From: Rhea pennata
Taxonomy: Eukaryota > Chordata > Aves > Rheiformes > Rheidae
Assembly: GCF_028389875.1 (NCBI RefSeq)
Contig: NC_084663.1
Coordinates: 214,916,876 to 214,980,875 of the forward strand
Length of the DNA: 64,000 nt
Reading direction: 5' to 3'
Shown here: positions 27,996 through 39,751 of the stretch, in pieces
Numbering within the stretch: position 1 is the first letter of the stretch
How the letters are laid out: the number at the start of each line of letters is the position of its first letter
Position numbers and translations under genes: made by a program
Notes under the pieces: model-generated
The model's input: only the letters and a program-made list of their open reading frames with translations
The model's database searches: none
Told to the model about the DNA's origin: nothing

Positions 27996-29039
27996 GGTGG
28001 AAGGCTGGGGCGTAGCCAGCAGGGTAGGCTGGCGCTGGGCGGAGGGTTGGGTGCGCCGTGCAGAGCTGCCACGTTGCTCTGCTCTTTGGCCAGTGCCAGC
28101 AGTGGCACTTGGGGCTGGCCCCAGTGGGGCAGAGGAGACGGGGACACGGCAGGCTGCAAGGAAAAGGTCTCCTGTTTGTCCTTGTGTTGCACAGCATTGC
28201 GTTACTGCATGTTATTGCGATATTGGACATTTGGACATTATTGCATGTAATTGCCCTGTCTTCCCATGCTGCAACCCCAAAGGGGCATCTTGCAGGGTGG
28301 GGGGGTCACCTCAGCAGCCCCCTTCCCTCCAGCGAGCAGCTTGCGAATGGCCATGTCCCAACCTCCATGCCAGCTGATACACGGCAGGGTGGGATCAGTG
28401 GGTCCCAGCCTCTAGTGGTGCCAGCCAATGTGTGGCACTGCGGGATCAGTGGATCCCAGCCCTGGCAGTGCTGGATGGTGAACGGCACAGCAGGATCAGT
28501 GGATTCTGGCATGCTGCAGCTCACAGGCTCCATCTGACCTAGAAGAGTCGCTAATAAACCCTATAAATTAACCTCATCGATCCTCTCAGCACTGTGTTGC
28601 TCTCTACATGCTATTTATTTTAGCAGAGATGACGTAATCCACAAGTCTTCATACTGCAAACACAGCTGAAAAAAATCCTCCCCCTCCCTGAGAGCATGCC
28701 TGGTCTTAAAAAAAAACATTCCCAGGCAGCCTGCAAAGCTTTTTTTTCTTTCTTTTTTTCTTTCCTTTTTTTTCCTTCTCCCCCATGGCCCCTTGAGGGC
28801 ATTTTTTGGACAAAGCTGAATGCACGGGAGTAGAGTAAACCACAGAGTCCAGCCTGCCTCGTATTCCCACTAAACCCAACCGTGTTAAACAGCTGCAGCC
28901 CCTGCGCAGGCTGCATCCATGCGAGGGGGCTGGCAGCAAAACCCACTTCGATTTTTTCGCCGCTGCCCAGCAACTGCTGCTGCTGGGGGCGTCCAAACCG
29001 GTGCCCAGACACGGGAGGATTTGCTCGGGATGTGCACGA
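27996..29039. other. MRPL48 upstream region with a three-copy 50-bp repeat
   Basis: At 28,381-28,512 three diverged copies of a roughly 50-bp unit share GGATCAGTGG (starts 28,392, 28,443, 28,493) followed in two copies by an inverted GTCCC or ATCCC. An AATAAA lies at about 28,553. 28,736-28,780 is pyrimidine-rich. No protein-coding gene is recognised. Confidence 0.55.
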
Positions 29040-29203
29040 AGCCAGATGCATTTTCGTGTTGGGCTGGACCGCCCTGCGCGGGGCGAGGCGGAACGCGGGG
29101 CGCGGGGCGCGGGCCGCCGGGGGGGCGCGGAGCCGGGTGCACCGAGGCAGCGCGGGGGGCCGCTCTGCCCGCCGGACCCGGGCCGCCATTGTTCCGGGCC
29201 AGG
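29040..29203 (+). promoter_or_regulatory. MRPL48: MRPL48 promoter and 5' UTR
   Basis: GC- and CpG-dense DNA immediately before the MRPL48 ATG. GCCGCCATTGTT, the reverse of the YY1 motif AACAATGGCGGC, lies about 20 bp upstream of the start. YY1 sites at this position are common in TATA-less housekeeping and mitochondrial-ribosome gene promoters. No TATA box is seen. Confidence 0.6.
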
Positions 29204-32200
29204 ATGAGCGCGGTGTTGCGGCAGGTACCGCGGGCGGGCGGGAGCGAACCGGGCCGAACCGCGCCGGTCCCTGTACTAGTACTGGCTCTGCTGCGGGGGG
29301 AGGGGAAACGGGGCCCGCCGGGCTCAGGAACCGGGAGCGGAGCGGGATCGCCACCGACGAGGAGGGAGGAGGGGGCAGACCGGGCCCTGGTACCGGGGGC
29401 AGGAGGGGGCGGACCGGGCCCTGGTACCGGGGGCAGGAGGGGGCGGACCGGGCCCTGGTACCGGGGGCAGGAGGGGGCGGACCGGGCCCTGGTACCGGGG
29501 GCAGGAGGGGGCGGACCGGGCCCTGGTGCCGGGGACAGGAGGGGGCGGACCGGGCCCGGGTGCCGGGGGCAGGAGGGGGCAGAGCGGGCCCTGGTACCGG
29601 GGGCAGGAGGGGACGGACCGGGCCCGGGTGCCGGGGGCAGGAGGGGACGGACCGGGCCCGGGTGCCGGGGGCAGGAGGGGACGGACCGGGCCCGTCCCGG
29701 GGCAGGTGTTAGTGTGTCGGTCCGGGTCCGCCGGAGGGGCCCGTGCGCTGTTTCGGAGGTGCCTTCGGGGAGCGCCAGCCGCAGCTGCCGGCACGTTTGC
29801 CCTCGCGTTTCCCTGCTGACCGGGGGTTCCTCGCAGGCGCTGTGTCTGAAGAAGGAAACCTTGCTGAAGCAGGCGTTTGCGCTCAGCCGGTGAGTAGTAT
29901 GAAATCAAACCTGATAAATAAAGCGCAGTGCAAGGCATTAAAAACCCTTGGTCGACTCTACAGGCTGTGCCAGAAAACATATATGATAAAGCCTGCTTTT
30001 TCCAAGGAAAATCTTTTAACTCTGGAGGGAAGACTTTCAGTGGGTGCCTAGAAACTGAAAGGCCTGTAGGAGGTGAAGAAGAGAACTAAAGGTGTTAGCA
30101 GCTTCTTGCTGGGCAGCCCTCATAGCAAAGACAGAATTAGGTGGTAAAAAAAGAGGGAGGAAGTAATGCCTTTAAAAGTTTTGGAGCAGAGTAGAGGGTA
30201 GCTTCTTCAAAAAGACTGTTCTGTTTCTTCATCTTTTATTTGATGTCCCTGAAGCCCTTATCCCGGACCAGCGAGAAGGTATGGCGTGTGCCTCGTTTTG
30301 TTGGCTGCAAACTTGGAATCTGATACGTGTCCGAGGGTATCTGGGAATATGAGTCTTCACTCAAGGACATTGCTTAAACAGGTCGTGTTTCCATAGGTGG
30401 GTGAAATAGCGGGTTTTAACTACTGACTTGTTTCCTGTAGAGCAGCAACGCCCCAGGAAAGCCGTCTGTGTGCTGCAGGTAAGACTTCTTGGATTGTTAA
30501 TTCATTGCAAGATTAAACTTCTCTTACCTGAAACAAATATTTCACATTTGAGTGTTTGTGTCGCCTTTTGAGATTCTTGGGGCTGGTTGGGGATAACCTG
30601 GGCTGGTGCCATCCCACTTCTACCAGTACCTTTGTTCTGGCCTTTTCCTCCATTTCTTACTATTCTGTTCTTGGCTAACCGGATGCTTCTAGGCATGTTA
30701 CGCTGTAGAGCAGTTTCAGCCAGACACTATTCCCGTTATTACTGTCCAGGAACTGACTTACACCCACATGAGGTCCCACTTTAACATTTATTGAGCTGGT
30801 GGAGTCTGCTACAGCAATTTAAAATAGAATTTGATTTTGATGTGGAGGCAAAGTGTAACTGAGTACCTCAGATCCTTGGAGTTCAGCTTCTCTTTGCTGT
30901 TCTGAGCTTCGCTTATTAAAGTGAAGGCCGTTCAGGGTTTCATTTTACCTTGGAGAAGGAAGTATAAATAAAAGCTGATACCGTTTTGATTTGGTTTCCT
31001 AGCACAAGAATATTTGAGCAGGGCTGGATTTAAAATTAAGTGGGGCTCAGATCCATTGTAATACCATCACTGCCATCGCATGAAAGGAGACAGATGTAAC
31101 ATTTCATTAGTATCCTCACTGCCCACTGGCGCTGACAGGTCTGTCTTTGGTTGTTTGTTTGCCTGAGAATTCACCTGGGAAATGAGTCACCTTCGATCTC
31201 TTCCTCCCCTATTTGTTGCTTGCTGTAAGCTGCTGTGAGCTGTAATGGGCTTGCAGTGATACACAGGCTGTCTAAGTGGGACAGAGACCTCCTACAGCCT
31301 TGGCATGTCTTCGCCCTCTGTGGAAGAGCAAAGGACAAACTCTTACGCCCCTGCCCTGCCTACCCTTATCCGCCTGGATTTTTGGCACTCACCACGGCCG
31401 CAGCTGTTTGTCAAAGGAAGGGATGCCCACCATTTGGCTGGAAACATGTTTGCTCTGCTTTCGTTTTAAGGTGATGCACTTGTGAGTTGCCACAGACACT
31501 ACAGAGCCCATCCTACACATGGCATTGGGAAGTTTAAATATCTGCTCCCAAAGGAGGTAGGCATAAGAACTCCCCTACGTTTACTCACTTTCAATTGATT
31601 GATCTATTTAAAATGCTGGTACCGTTATTTCAACGGCTGATGAAGCACATTAAGAAGGAATTCCAGCAGAGGAGCAGGTTTACTGCCACTTTTCTCATCA
31701 GAGACAGTTGCATCTCATGAAATCTCTGCTGACAGCACATAGATGCCTTCTTGTGTGCTCTACATTGTTTAAACTTATAAGTAATTTAGGAGGGACAGCT
31801 CTTCCTAATGTTGAATTTAACAACCTAACTGCAAGTTATTGCTGAATATTGTGAACAGTCTTACTTGCCTTTAAACATTTTACATTCCCTGAAATTTGGA
31901 AAGAAGACAGTATTTGAGGAATGAGGAAATAATAACTCATCTTGACAGCTGCCTTGAAGGCAGGAACTACAATAAAGGCAGTTTGTTTTCTACTGGTTGG
32001 TTTCTTCTGGAAGAAATCAATCATGGTGTGCACATATTTTCTGTGTGTCTTCAGTGGTGCTGCCATCCAAGAACTTGAGCTACTGTATTTCAGAACATCT
32101 GTTAAGATAATGTCATCCCAGCTCCATAGTCAGGGAAAATGAGCACAGGGGGGCTATGATTTTTTTTTAACATAGTCAACAAACCGTTCTCAGAAGAGAG

Positions 32201-35200
32201 TACCCTAACCACTAGCAGAGCCTTCTGTGTTGAGCAAGAGTTAATGTTTATTATTTTTATTTCAAGCTGTATCCAAAACAGATCTGTCTTTTAATACAGG
32301 CTCCAAAGAAGAGAAAGGATAGAATACAGATGAAAGAGATCAATGTTGGGACTGAATATGAGTACGGAGACGTCAACATTCAGATGACTTCCTATGATAT
32401 GTGTCTCGTGGAGCATTTTGCTGGATATGTGCATAAACTCTGCAACCGACTCTCCATTAGGGTCAATGAAAGGTATAAAGAGCATGACTCTGTGTGTCTT
32501 CCCCTGCAGCTGCAGTGCATTAGGCCACGGGAGGCTCGTAGCGGGGATCCTTGCGGACCAGGACACTATACAGTCTTGTGCTAGATACACGCACGTAGAT
32601 CTGAATCTTTCGCCGTCTACCTGGTGTTCCCTTCTTATCTGTCTTGTTTGTCTGTACAGTTTGGGGAACTTATTTAGGTAAGGCTGAAACAGGATTAAGA
32701 CACTGAATGAATAAGTCTCAGGGAAAATATAGCTGTTATTTTTCATCCCTTTGGGAAAAATGCATAAACCTGTGGGTGCTGAGCCTAGAAATGCAGGCAT
32801 GAGTGTTGCTGAGTTTTCCCACTGTTTTTTCTTTCTGTCGTTTCATCCAGGCTCTTTCCTCTGTTTGCATGTTGTGGAGCAGGCAGGGGTTACCATACTG
32901 ACTAGCTTGAGCGAGCTCAGGAAACCGCTGCAGTGAAGACTGTGGGAGAGTGACATGCACCTCTAGTTTAGTTGTAGGTGCTTTAGTAGAGGGTGCCTCA
33001 GTTGCACACGAGATCTCTGAAGCAGGTGTATCCCCGTAGCAGCTTTGCGGGTTTGAATGAGTTTGAGGAACGTGGTAGAGCTCGTTGGTTCCTGCACTGC
33101 ACCCGAGGAGCTGTAGTCACTGGGAGAAACACTGTATTGCTGTACTAAAGTAAACAGTTAAAGGTCTGAAATTACCCAAATTACCTGAAATGTGTATCGT
33201 TATACCTCTGAGTATAAACACTGATTCCTGCTTCAAGCTTATTAAACCTATCGAAAAATCATTTTCTTTACATCTATCCACCTTGCTGAACTGTCAGCTT
33301 TGGATCTGAAATCCTGTGTCCATAGATCAGTAGCATCTAGTCCCTCTCTGTGACATCTTTTGCACTAAACAGCACTAAAAGCTGTGACACATCAGTGCCT
33401 TTGTAGGAGTCTGTTTCGGGAAGGGTACCCAGTGACACTCAGAGATCATAACGCTGTCAACTGTGATGAACTTGAAAGCACTCACAGAGAAATCCTGCAG
33501 CCTGAGACTATTTCTAGTGCTTTAAAGGTAAAGCATTATTACCCTGCGTCGTACTTGTGCCCTCTGAGGTTGGGCTTGGTGTGCAAAGTTCAGCGCGTAC
33601 AAAAGGTACAGTTTGTTCTCCAAGAGAAAAACGGATCAGGCAAAACGTAAGAGAAGGGAGTATTTTTGTCCCTCTCTGCAGATATAAAACTGAAGCAGGT
33701 AGAGGTTGCATGGTTTGCATGGTCTGTAGTAGACACGGGTAGCGAACCTGAATGCAGGGAGCGTCCCGTGTCTCGACCCTAAAATTGTCCTCTTGTGCAG
33801 GCAGAAGGCAGTGTCAGTGGTGCAGGTAGTAGCACGTAGTCTGTTGTTATTGATACTGTGAAAATCAGATGGGGAGGCTGAGGTCTGGGCGTTAAGATGG
33901 ATAAAAAGGAGAACAGACCTAGTGCATGATCTTGCACCTGTTAAATTCACGTAGGTGGAAATAACGTCTTCTGAGTAGTGTGTTGCTTCGCTGCCTTTCT
34001 GACCAGTGGGAAGGGTGTAACTGCTGCTGGGGATAAATAGGCTAATACAAAATAAGTCATCAGTTTTGCTTTCCAGCTCTCCTTCAACAATAAAGAAATT
34101 AAAGTTCTTAGGCTGGTACTTATAGCTGAAAGAAGTCTTTGCTGGCAGTAGTACTGCCAACTCTTCCCTTATCTCTTTCCAGTAAAACACCCGGCTTCTG
34201 CCAGTGCTTGATTTGCAAGATACATTGTTTGCATAATTAATTCCTCATGAAAACTTAATCTCCTTCCACATTCTCTGCTGTTGGAAGTTGATTCATTCCT
34301 GTAAAGTAGTGCAAATCCATCCTCCCTGTCCTGAATACTTGACCTATGGTTCCTGCAGCTATGCGATGCCCACCAAGACCAATGAAGTGCTGTTCTTGGA
34401 AGAGCGAGGTTCCAAAATGCAGCTGGATGCAGTCCTTACTACCCATCAGAGGGTTGTCCAGGTATGAGCGGGCGTTTGCTGATCGTGCTGCTGCTCCTGT
34501 GGAGCACTTCATATTTCAGGCTCTCAAAACCCATTAGCAATAGGAGTTAAGTCCCTTGATCAAACGGAAGGCATAATTGTGTGTAAATTGACTCTCAAAA
34601 AGGTAATTAGATTTCTTGCTAAAGGTTACTCACCAAGTAGAAGACACAGAGATGGGATTCCTGGCTTCTCAATTTCAGCTGTAAGATTTATTACCCTTTG
34701 TATCTAGTATTCTGCATAAAATACGTAGAAAAGTCATGTTTAAAGATGAATGAATGCACAAACCTGACCAAAATTAGAAATACCGTCAGCATCATGACCA
34801 ATTTCAAAAGTGCCCAAGTAGCCATCGAGGTAAATAGGTATTGCTCCTAAGTGAGAAACTTCCTAAGAAGTTTCTTTTTGTCTTGTTAGTGTTTCCGCTT
34901 GCTGTATGCTGAACCCCTGTGGAGTTAGACCCCCAGGTAGATATTTTTATCTGGAGAGAGTTAAAGTGAGATTAACATGGGGGTTTGCAGGTTTTCCACG
35001 ACAGCTTCTGCAGTAGCGTCTCACCTAAATTAAAGATCTTAATGCATGATTAAGGCTTTTTACATGTACTTCCTGCATTGTGCAACGCGGAAGAAGGGCA
35101 AGAGATGCATTTTTACTGAGCGGGAGAGCAGCGGTGGCTGCGTACGGCAGAACCTGCCGCGGTGGAAGCCGTCACGCGGGCAGAGGGGACGGTGCGGGCA

Positions 35201-37303
35201 GGGGCAGGGGGCACGGTGCTCGCGGAGGAGAGGCAAACCGCGAGCTTTGGGCTGTGCTGCGTGCGGGAGGGGTGCGCGCTGACGTCGGGAGTGCTTCTCT
35301 AATGAAGTGATTGACTGCCGCGGGCTCGTACTGACGTGGACTCTCTTCCTGCGCCGTTAGTGTAACGAGTCTGTTTTGTAGCTGGGGTGTTCTGCTCCTG
35401 CAGTACTTTATTTCTGCTTTCAGATCAGTGGTTTGAGCTCGACATTTGCTCCAATACTCTTGGAAGTTATTCAGAGTAATCAGCCTGAAGGGGTCCATCT
35501 GTTAGTGAAAGAGGTACGTTTAATTTTACCAATGCAGAAAAAAAGATTTAAAAAAAGCAAGCAAGCGGTTACTGTGTATGAGATGGATTTGCTTTGAAAT
35601 TGCAGACCTCGTCCCAAGACTGCCAGTGTCTACTGTTGATTTACAGATACCCAGTGTCTCCCAGAACTGGGCCTCACTTAGTCTGAAAAAAAAAACAACA
35701 AAAAAAAACCCCAATACTGGTAATGCGTTTTGTTTTGTTTTCCATTTGGAAATGGAAGTAAGTCAGGCCACAGAAGGTGCATTCCCAGCCAATTCCATAG
35801 ATCTCTAAGAGATGGCAGGCTGCAAGCTGCTTTCCTTTGCTCCTGCAGATTTCTTGTAGCTCAGGAGAGAATACTTTCCTTTAGCAGTGCTCCAGAGCCT
35901 CTTTTCTGGGAATCACCAGAAACTTCATGGAGCAGCTGACAGTAAAGCTAAGACTCAGACCCCAAATCCTGGGTCCTGCTCTCATGGAATTTGCTCTGGG
36001 AGGGGTTATGCTTGTCTTCTGCAGAACCTCTTACCACTTTCCAGAGCACTGAGGACTTCAGGACAGAGCTTTGCTCCTTGGCTGGAGCTTTTACTAGGCT
36101 GGGGATAAGAAGATACTTAAACCCTTGTTGTTCTACGTTCAGACAAAACAGTCCCAGGAGCCCTGTTTATTCAAGGACTAACAGATTTTGCAGCTGGAAG
36201 ATACATTGAATTCAAATATGAAAACACCGTTGGCTTCTTAGTGGCCTTTGAAGAATGTTTAGTTATCTCTAATGCTGCAAAATCAGGGAGAATATAGGAG
36301 AAGGTCTCCTGAGTCCAGTAATCTTCTCTGCTTTGGTCACGGTGCTGTCTCTCTGCCTTAGGGCTGCCATTTCTTTTTTAATTTTGCCTGATGGCTCTCC
36401 TCTCTGGAGGGAGAACTGTGACATTGTGCCATCTGCAAAGTCACTGCAGTCCGATGGATGCAGGAAGCCCGAGAGAGAGACCCAAGCTGGTTTCATAAGA
36501 CTGGCAATGCAGAAGAGAGGTTAAGGCTTCGGGATGCTCTTCAGAAGTTCTGGAGAGAAAGTGGCAGCTCTCCTCGAGAAAGTAGGTACTACGTGATAGG
36601 CAGTGGCAGAGCTGGTGATGTCTGGTTGACTCTTTTAGCATATTGCAACGTTCCCTCTTCCGAGATGTAACCTCTCACTTGGAAAAAAAAAATACAGGTT
36701 GGTTTGATAGCTGCACATAATATATGTTTAACGGCTGGCACTGGTTTTCTCCTTACTATGTAATTTTTGCATCAAAAGTAGCTCATAATCGCTAAGCTGG
36801 TGGCTCCCTCGGCAGAACGGCAGCGGCTAGCTGGGCAAAGCGGCAGGCTGCAAGGCGGACTGAGGGCAGCCCGCGCCCGGGCGGCGACCGAGCGTGCCCA
36901 CGACGGCAGTTTCTGCTCGCGGCTGGAAGCAGTCTGCCCGCCGTGCTTACTGCTCCTGGGAAGCTGCTTGTGTTGGAGGCTGGCTGCAAGAGAGAGGGGG
37001 CTCAGGCCTCTATCACCTTGTCAGATGCCTTTGAGATTCTAGCTGGCAGTGGCTTCCTGCTCCTCGGCAGGTCCCAGGCTTCCCACTCCCTGGGTTCAGT
37101 GGACATTTAAGTCTGATGTTTTTCGCTCTTCGGTGGCTCTCTTTGGGAGAGCGTTAGTCTTTCTCCTGATCTGGAAAAACACTCGAGGGGAATTTTGATT
37201 CATTTATTTTTTTTTCCTCTCTCCACAGCACACAGAAACAGATTTCAAGATCCGATTAAAGGCTCGACCAGAACTTGAAGAGCTGCTAGCACAGATGAAC
37301 TGA
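29204..37303 (+). CDS. MRPL48: MRPL48, mitochondrial large ribosomal subunit protein mL48
   Basis: Eight coding exons join in frame to 212 residues, the human length: 29,204-29,224; 29,837-29,889; 30,441-30,478; 31,471-31,556; 32,300-32,472; 34,359-34,461; 35,424-35,513; 37,229-37,303. All introns are GT-AG. Start [16 protein letters not shown] matches human MSGTLEK/VLCLRNNT. Exon 4 gives [12 protein letters not shown] (human PTHGIGKYKHLI). Exon 5 gives [14 protein letters not shown], exon 6 YAMPTK and [10 protein letters not shown], exon 7 [17 protein letters not shown], and the end is [13 protein letters not shown]. mL48 is a uS10-fold protein of the 39S subunit; residues from about 75 on are the conserved fold, while the first 45 or so are variable and probably carry the import signal. 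Exons 1-3 are short and less certain than 4-8. Intron 1 holds a 34-bp minisatellite. The introns at 32,473-34,358 and 35,514-37,228 hold nothing recognisable. Confidence 0.96.
29379..29700 (+). repeat. 34-bp G-rich minisatellite in MRPL48 intron 1
   Basis: Nine to ten copies of a 34-bp unit (ACCGGGCCCTGGTACCGGGG followed by GCAGGAGGGGGCGG). Copies start at 29,379, 29,413, 29,447, 29,481, 29,515, 29,549, 29,583, 29,617, 29,651 and 29,685. The first five copies are nearly identical, and later ones change TGGTACC to CGGGTGCC. Each copy has G4 or G5 runs on the transcribed-sense strand. It starts about 155 bp after the exon 1 donor. Confidence 0.93.
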
Positions 37304-37459
37304 GATGAGGAAGAATTATCCATCCATTTCAGAGCCATGCCTGGGAAACGGAAGCTTCTCCTGCGTGGCTGCGTGAGCCTCCAGGAAGTGACTGTGAGCA
37401 CTGTACTTACAAGTTTGTGGCTTGGAAGAAATTTGCACTGTCATAGGGCATCTTCTTTT

Positions 37460-37465
37460 AATAAA
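37460..37465 (+). terminator. MRPL48: MRPL48 polyadenylation signal
   Basis: AATAAA lies 157 bp after the stop codon, followed by a GT-rich stretch (TGTGCTTGGCTGGTTTG) suitable as the downstream element. This gives a short 3' UTR. Confidence 0.85.
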
Positions 37466-37489
37466 AGACAAATGCGTGTGCTTGGCTGG

Positions 37490-38627
37490 TTTGTAGTCTG
37501 AGGGAAGAGGGGTCCGCAGTGGAATGTGGTTCTGCTTGTTTCAGTTCTTCCTCTGTTTCTGCTTGTTTTGCCTTTGGTACGTGAGGATTTCTGCAAGCTG
37601 CAGAAATCTCTGCAGGTTCATAATGCTTAACCTGTGCTGTTTGCGTAGGTGAAACTCCGCTGAAGGCTAGAATTGGAGGCCGAAGAGCCAGATGTGGCTC
37701 TTGGAAGGAGCTGAGTCTGATAGAAGAGGGAGTAAACACCGTTGTGCAGCAGGCAGTGAAGGCTCCTGACAGAGGAAGGGTCTGTTGCCTTTTGCCAGTC
37801 TGAAAAAGGGGGTTGCCAGGATTTTTTTTGAGCAACCTCTTTCCTCCCAGACTGCAGCTGTGGTAAGAGCAGGCGTCTCCCGGGCGCCCTGTTTCACCCC
37901 AGCTTCTCCGAGATGCTGCTGATGTTGAAGCGACTGCGCTGCCCCTTTCTTCAGCTGGCGCCTGGAACAACGCGTTATTCTCGCAGAGCTGCTTAGATCA
38001 GAGCTTTGGCAACGTGAACGGAGCCCTCGGAGCCCTCGGAGGGTTGAGGACAACTGTCCCCAGGCAGCCGAACAGTCCCTGCTTAACAGGGAAACGGCGC
38101 GGGCCTTGGGGAATGCCCCGAGACGGTGCCGGAGACTAATGCTCCTCAAATACTGGTTTTATGCAACGCGGAGTCTTCCCGCTTGTAGGAGAGGACACGC
38201 ACTGGTCCTTGCCACTGACGCGAGCGTAGAGTTAGGCCAAGGTTTGGGATGAGTCAGAACCGAGATTTCCAAAAATTCCTGCACGGACGATGAGGCGATG
38301 GGCACGGGCTGTGCTGGTGATGCCGCTGGCTCGCCAGCTGGGTGTGGGTGGCACTACGTGGTGTCCTGCTGAGAGGTGCCAAGGCTGTCGTCAGCGAGAA
38401 CTTTTTTTTTTTTTTCTGAGCATTTTGCAGGGAACAACAGAGATCTGAGCCGTCCCGTGGAGAATCAGGCCGCTTGCGCTGCGCCGAGGGCGGCGGGGCC
38501 GAGGAAGCCCCCCGTCTCCTCACCTCCAGCCGCTCGCTCCCCTCTTGCGAAAACGCAGAGGCTGCAGCAGCTGCAGCAGCACGTTTCGCTGGGGTGGTTT
38601 TGGGCGCGTGCTGCGTGGCTGAACGCT
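37490..38627. other. MRPL48-COA4 intergenic; no gene seen
   Basis: Unique-looking DNA between two converging genes. Reading frames on the minus strand up to 170 codons have no recognisable domain or splice context. T-rich run at about 38,401-38,416. No mobile element recognised in this part. Confidence 0.5.
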
Positions 38628-38735
38628 TGAGGGACCTCTGGGGACCACCTAGTCCAAGCCCCCCTCCCCTCCACTCAAGCAGGGTCACCTAGAGCACGTC
38701 GCACGGGACAACCGAGCCGACCGGGTCACGGCACC
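38628..38735 (-). mobile_element. CR1 3' UTR fragment
   Basis: GAGGGACCTCTGGGGACCAC, then CTAGTCCAAGCCCCC and CAAGCAGGGTCACCTAGAGC, are the reverse complement of the CR1 3' UTR (compare the better copy at 4,420-4,490: GGGACCTCTGGAAATCATCT, then CAGCAGGGTCACCTACAGCA). Only about 100 bp remain, and no clear tail repeat is visible. Confidence 0.8.
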
Positions 38736-38869
38736 TGGGGTTTTTTTGCTCCTATCTTCACGTTTCAAATTCTGAAGCCCAGTGCGTAAAGCTTTTTAAT
38801 TTAAGCTAAAGCTGAGATGGTTCCGCATCACCCCTCCTTTTCCTAAGTCTGTTACGATCGAGTCTGAGC

Positions 38870-39600
38870 CCTGGTTTGATGGGTGCTAGTAGGAGATCAG
38901 GTAACGGAGGGGGTTTGGCCACGCGCGTACAACCTCGGCCGCGAGGTCCCGCGGGGGGCTCGCCCGTGGCCCGGCTTTGCCGGCGGGAACCCAAACCGTC
39001 TGCGTGGTCCAGGCTGCGGTTCCCGCAAGCGAATCCCCCCCCCGCCAGCTCCCGCTTCAGCGCCGGACCCTGCGCTCAGACCTTCTCCTTACCCTCTGCG
39101 AGAGGAGGCGCAGCAGGAACCGGACGGCGGCAAAGCGGACGGGGGCGGTGGAGGGGCTGGGGCGTCCGCGGGGCGGGGGGGGGGGGGGGCTGGAGGGTCT
39201 CCATCCCTTCCTGAACCGAGCAAGGAAGCCCAAGCTCGGCGCCGGGCTGGGGGAAAGCCAGGAAGGGCCGGGCTTTGGGGCAGCCCCTCTCGGTTCCTCG
39301 TTAGACCCAGCCGCCGACGAGGCTGGCGAGATCGGCGCCGCTCGCCCCGGCTCCCGCTCCCTCTGTCGCTCTGTTCATCCCCCAAAACCTGTTTTTTTTT
39401 TTTTTTTCCCCTCTGCTTTTTAAACGCCGGCTCTTTAAACAGAGGGAAAACACCACTGTCTTGAGCCTTCTCCGGGCTCAGCGCTCGCGGGCCCCGAGCT
39501 GGCGCCGAAACCCAGCCGCTCACCAGCGTGCCGCGCTCCTCCCGCCTCCGGCTCCCTGCAGCACCGCCTGCAAACGTCGCCGCCGGCCAACGCCACGGGC
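38870..39600. other. CpG-rich block between converging gene ends
   Basis: CpG density rises sharply with G10-type runs (about 39,173-39,190) and multiple GGCGGG boxes. Reading frames in several phases are compositional. No ATG context, splice pattern or protein family is recognisable. A CpG island here is unexpected because MRPL48 ends at 37.5 kb and COA4 also ends near 39.6 kb on the other strand. Confidence 0.45.
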
Positions 39601-39633
39601 GCCTCTCCCTCCCCAGCCAGCACGGCGGGGTTT

Positions 39634-39639
39634 TTTATT
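39634..39639 (-). terminator. COA4: COA4 polyadenylation signal
   Basis: TTTATT on the plus strand reads AATAAA on the minus strand, 113 bp beyond the COA4 stop codon. A plus-strand A13 run (minus-strand T run) lies at 39,640-39,652, between the signal and the stop. Confidence 0.75.
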
Positions 39640-39751
39640 AAAAAAAAAAAAAATTATTAGACGAGAAACCTCTCTTCACCGCGAGGCTCCGCGATCTCTG
39701 GGACGCGTACGGCGCCCGGTGCCGCTCGGAGGAGGGCGGCGGGCGCCGGCG

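Noticed and set aside
28919-29893. 324-codon open frame over the MRPL48 start
   Set aside because: It reads through the 34-bp minisatellite in the wrong frame for MRPL48. The spliced MRPL48 model explains the conserved sequence.
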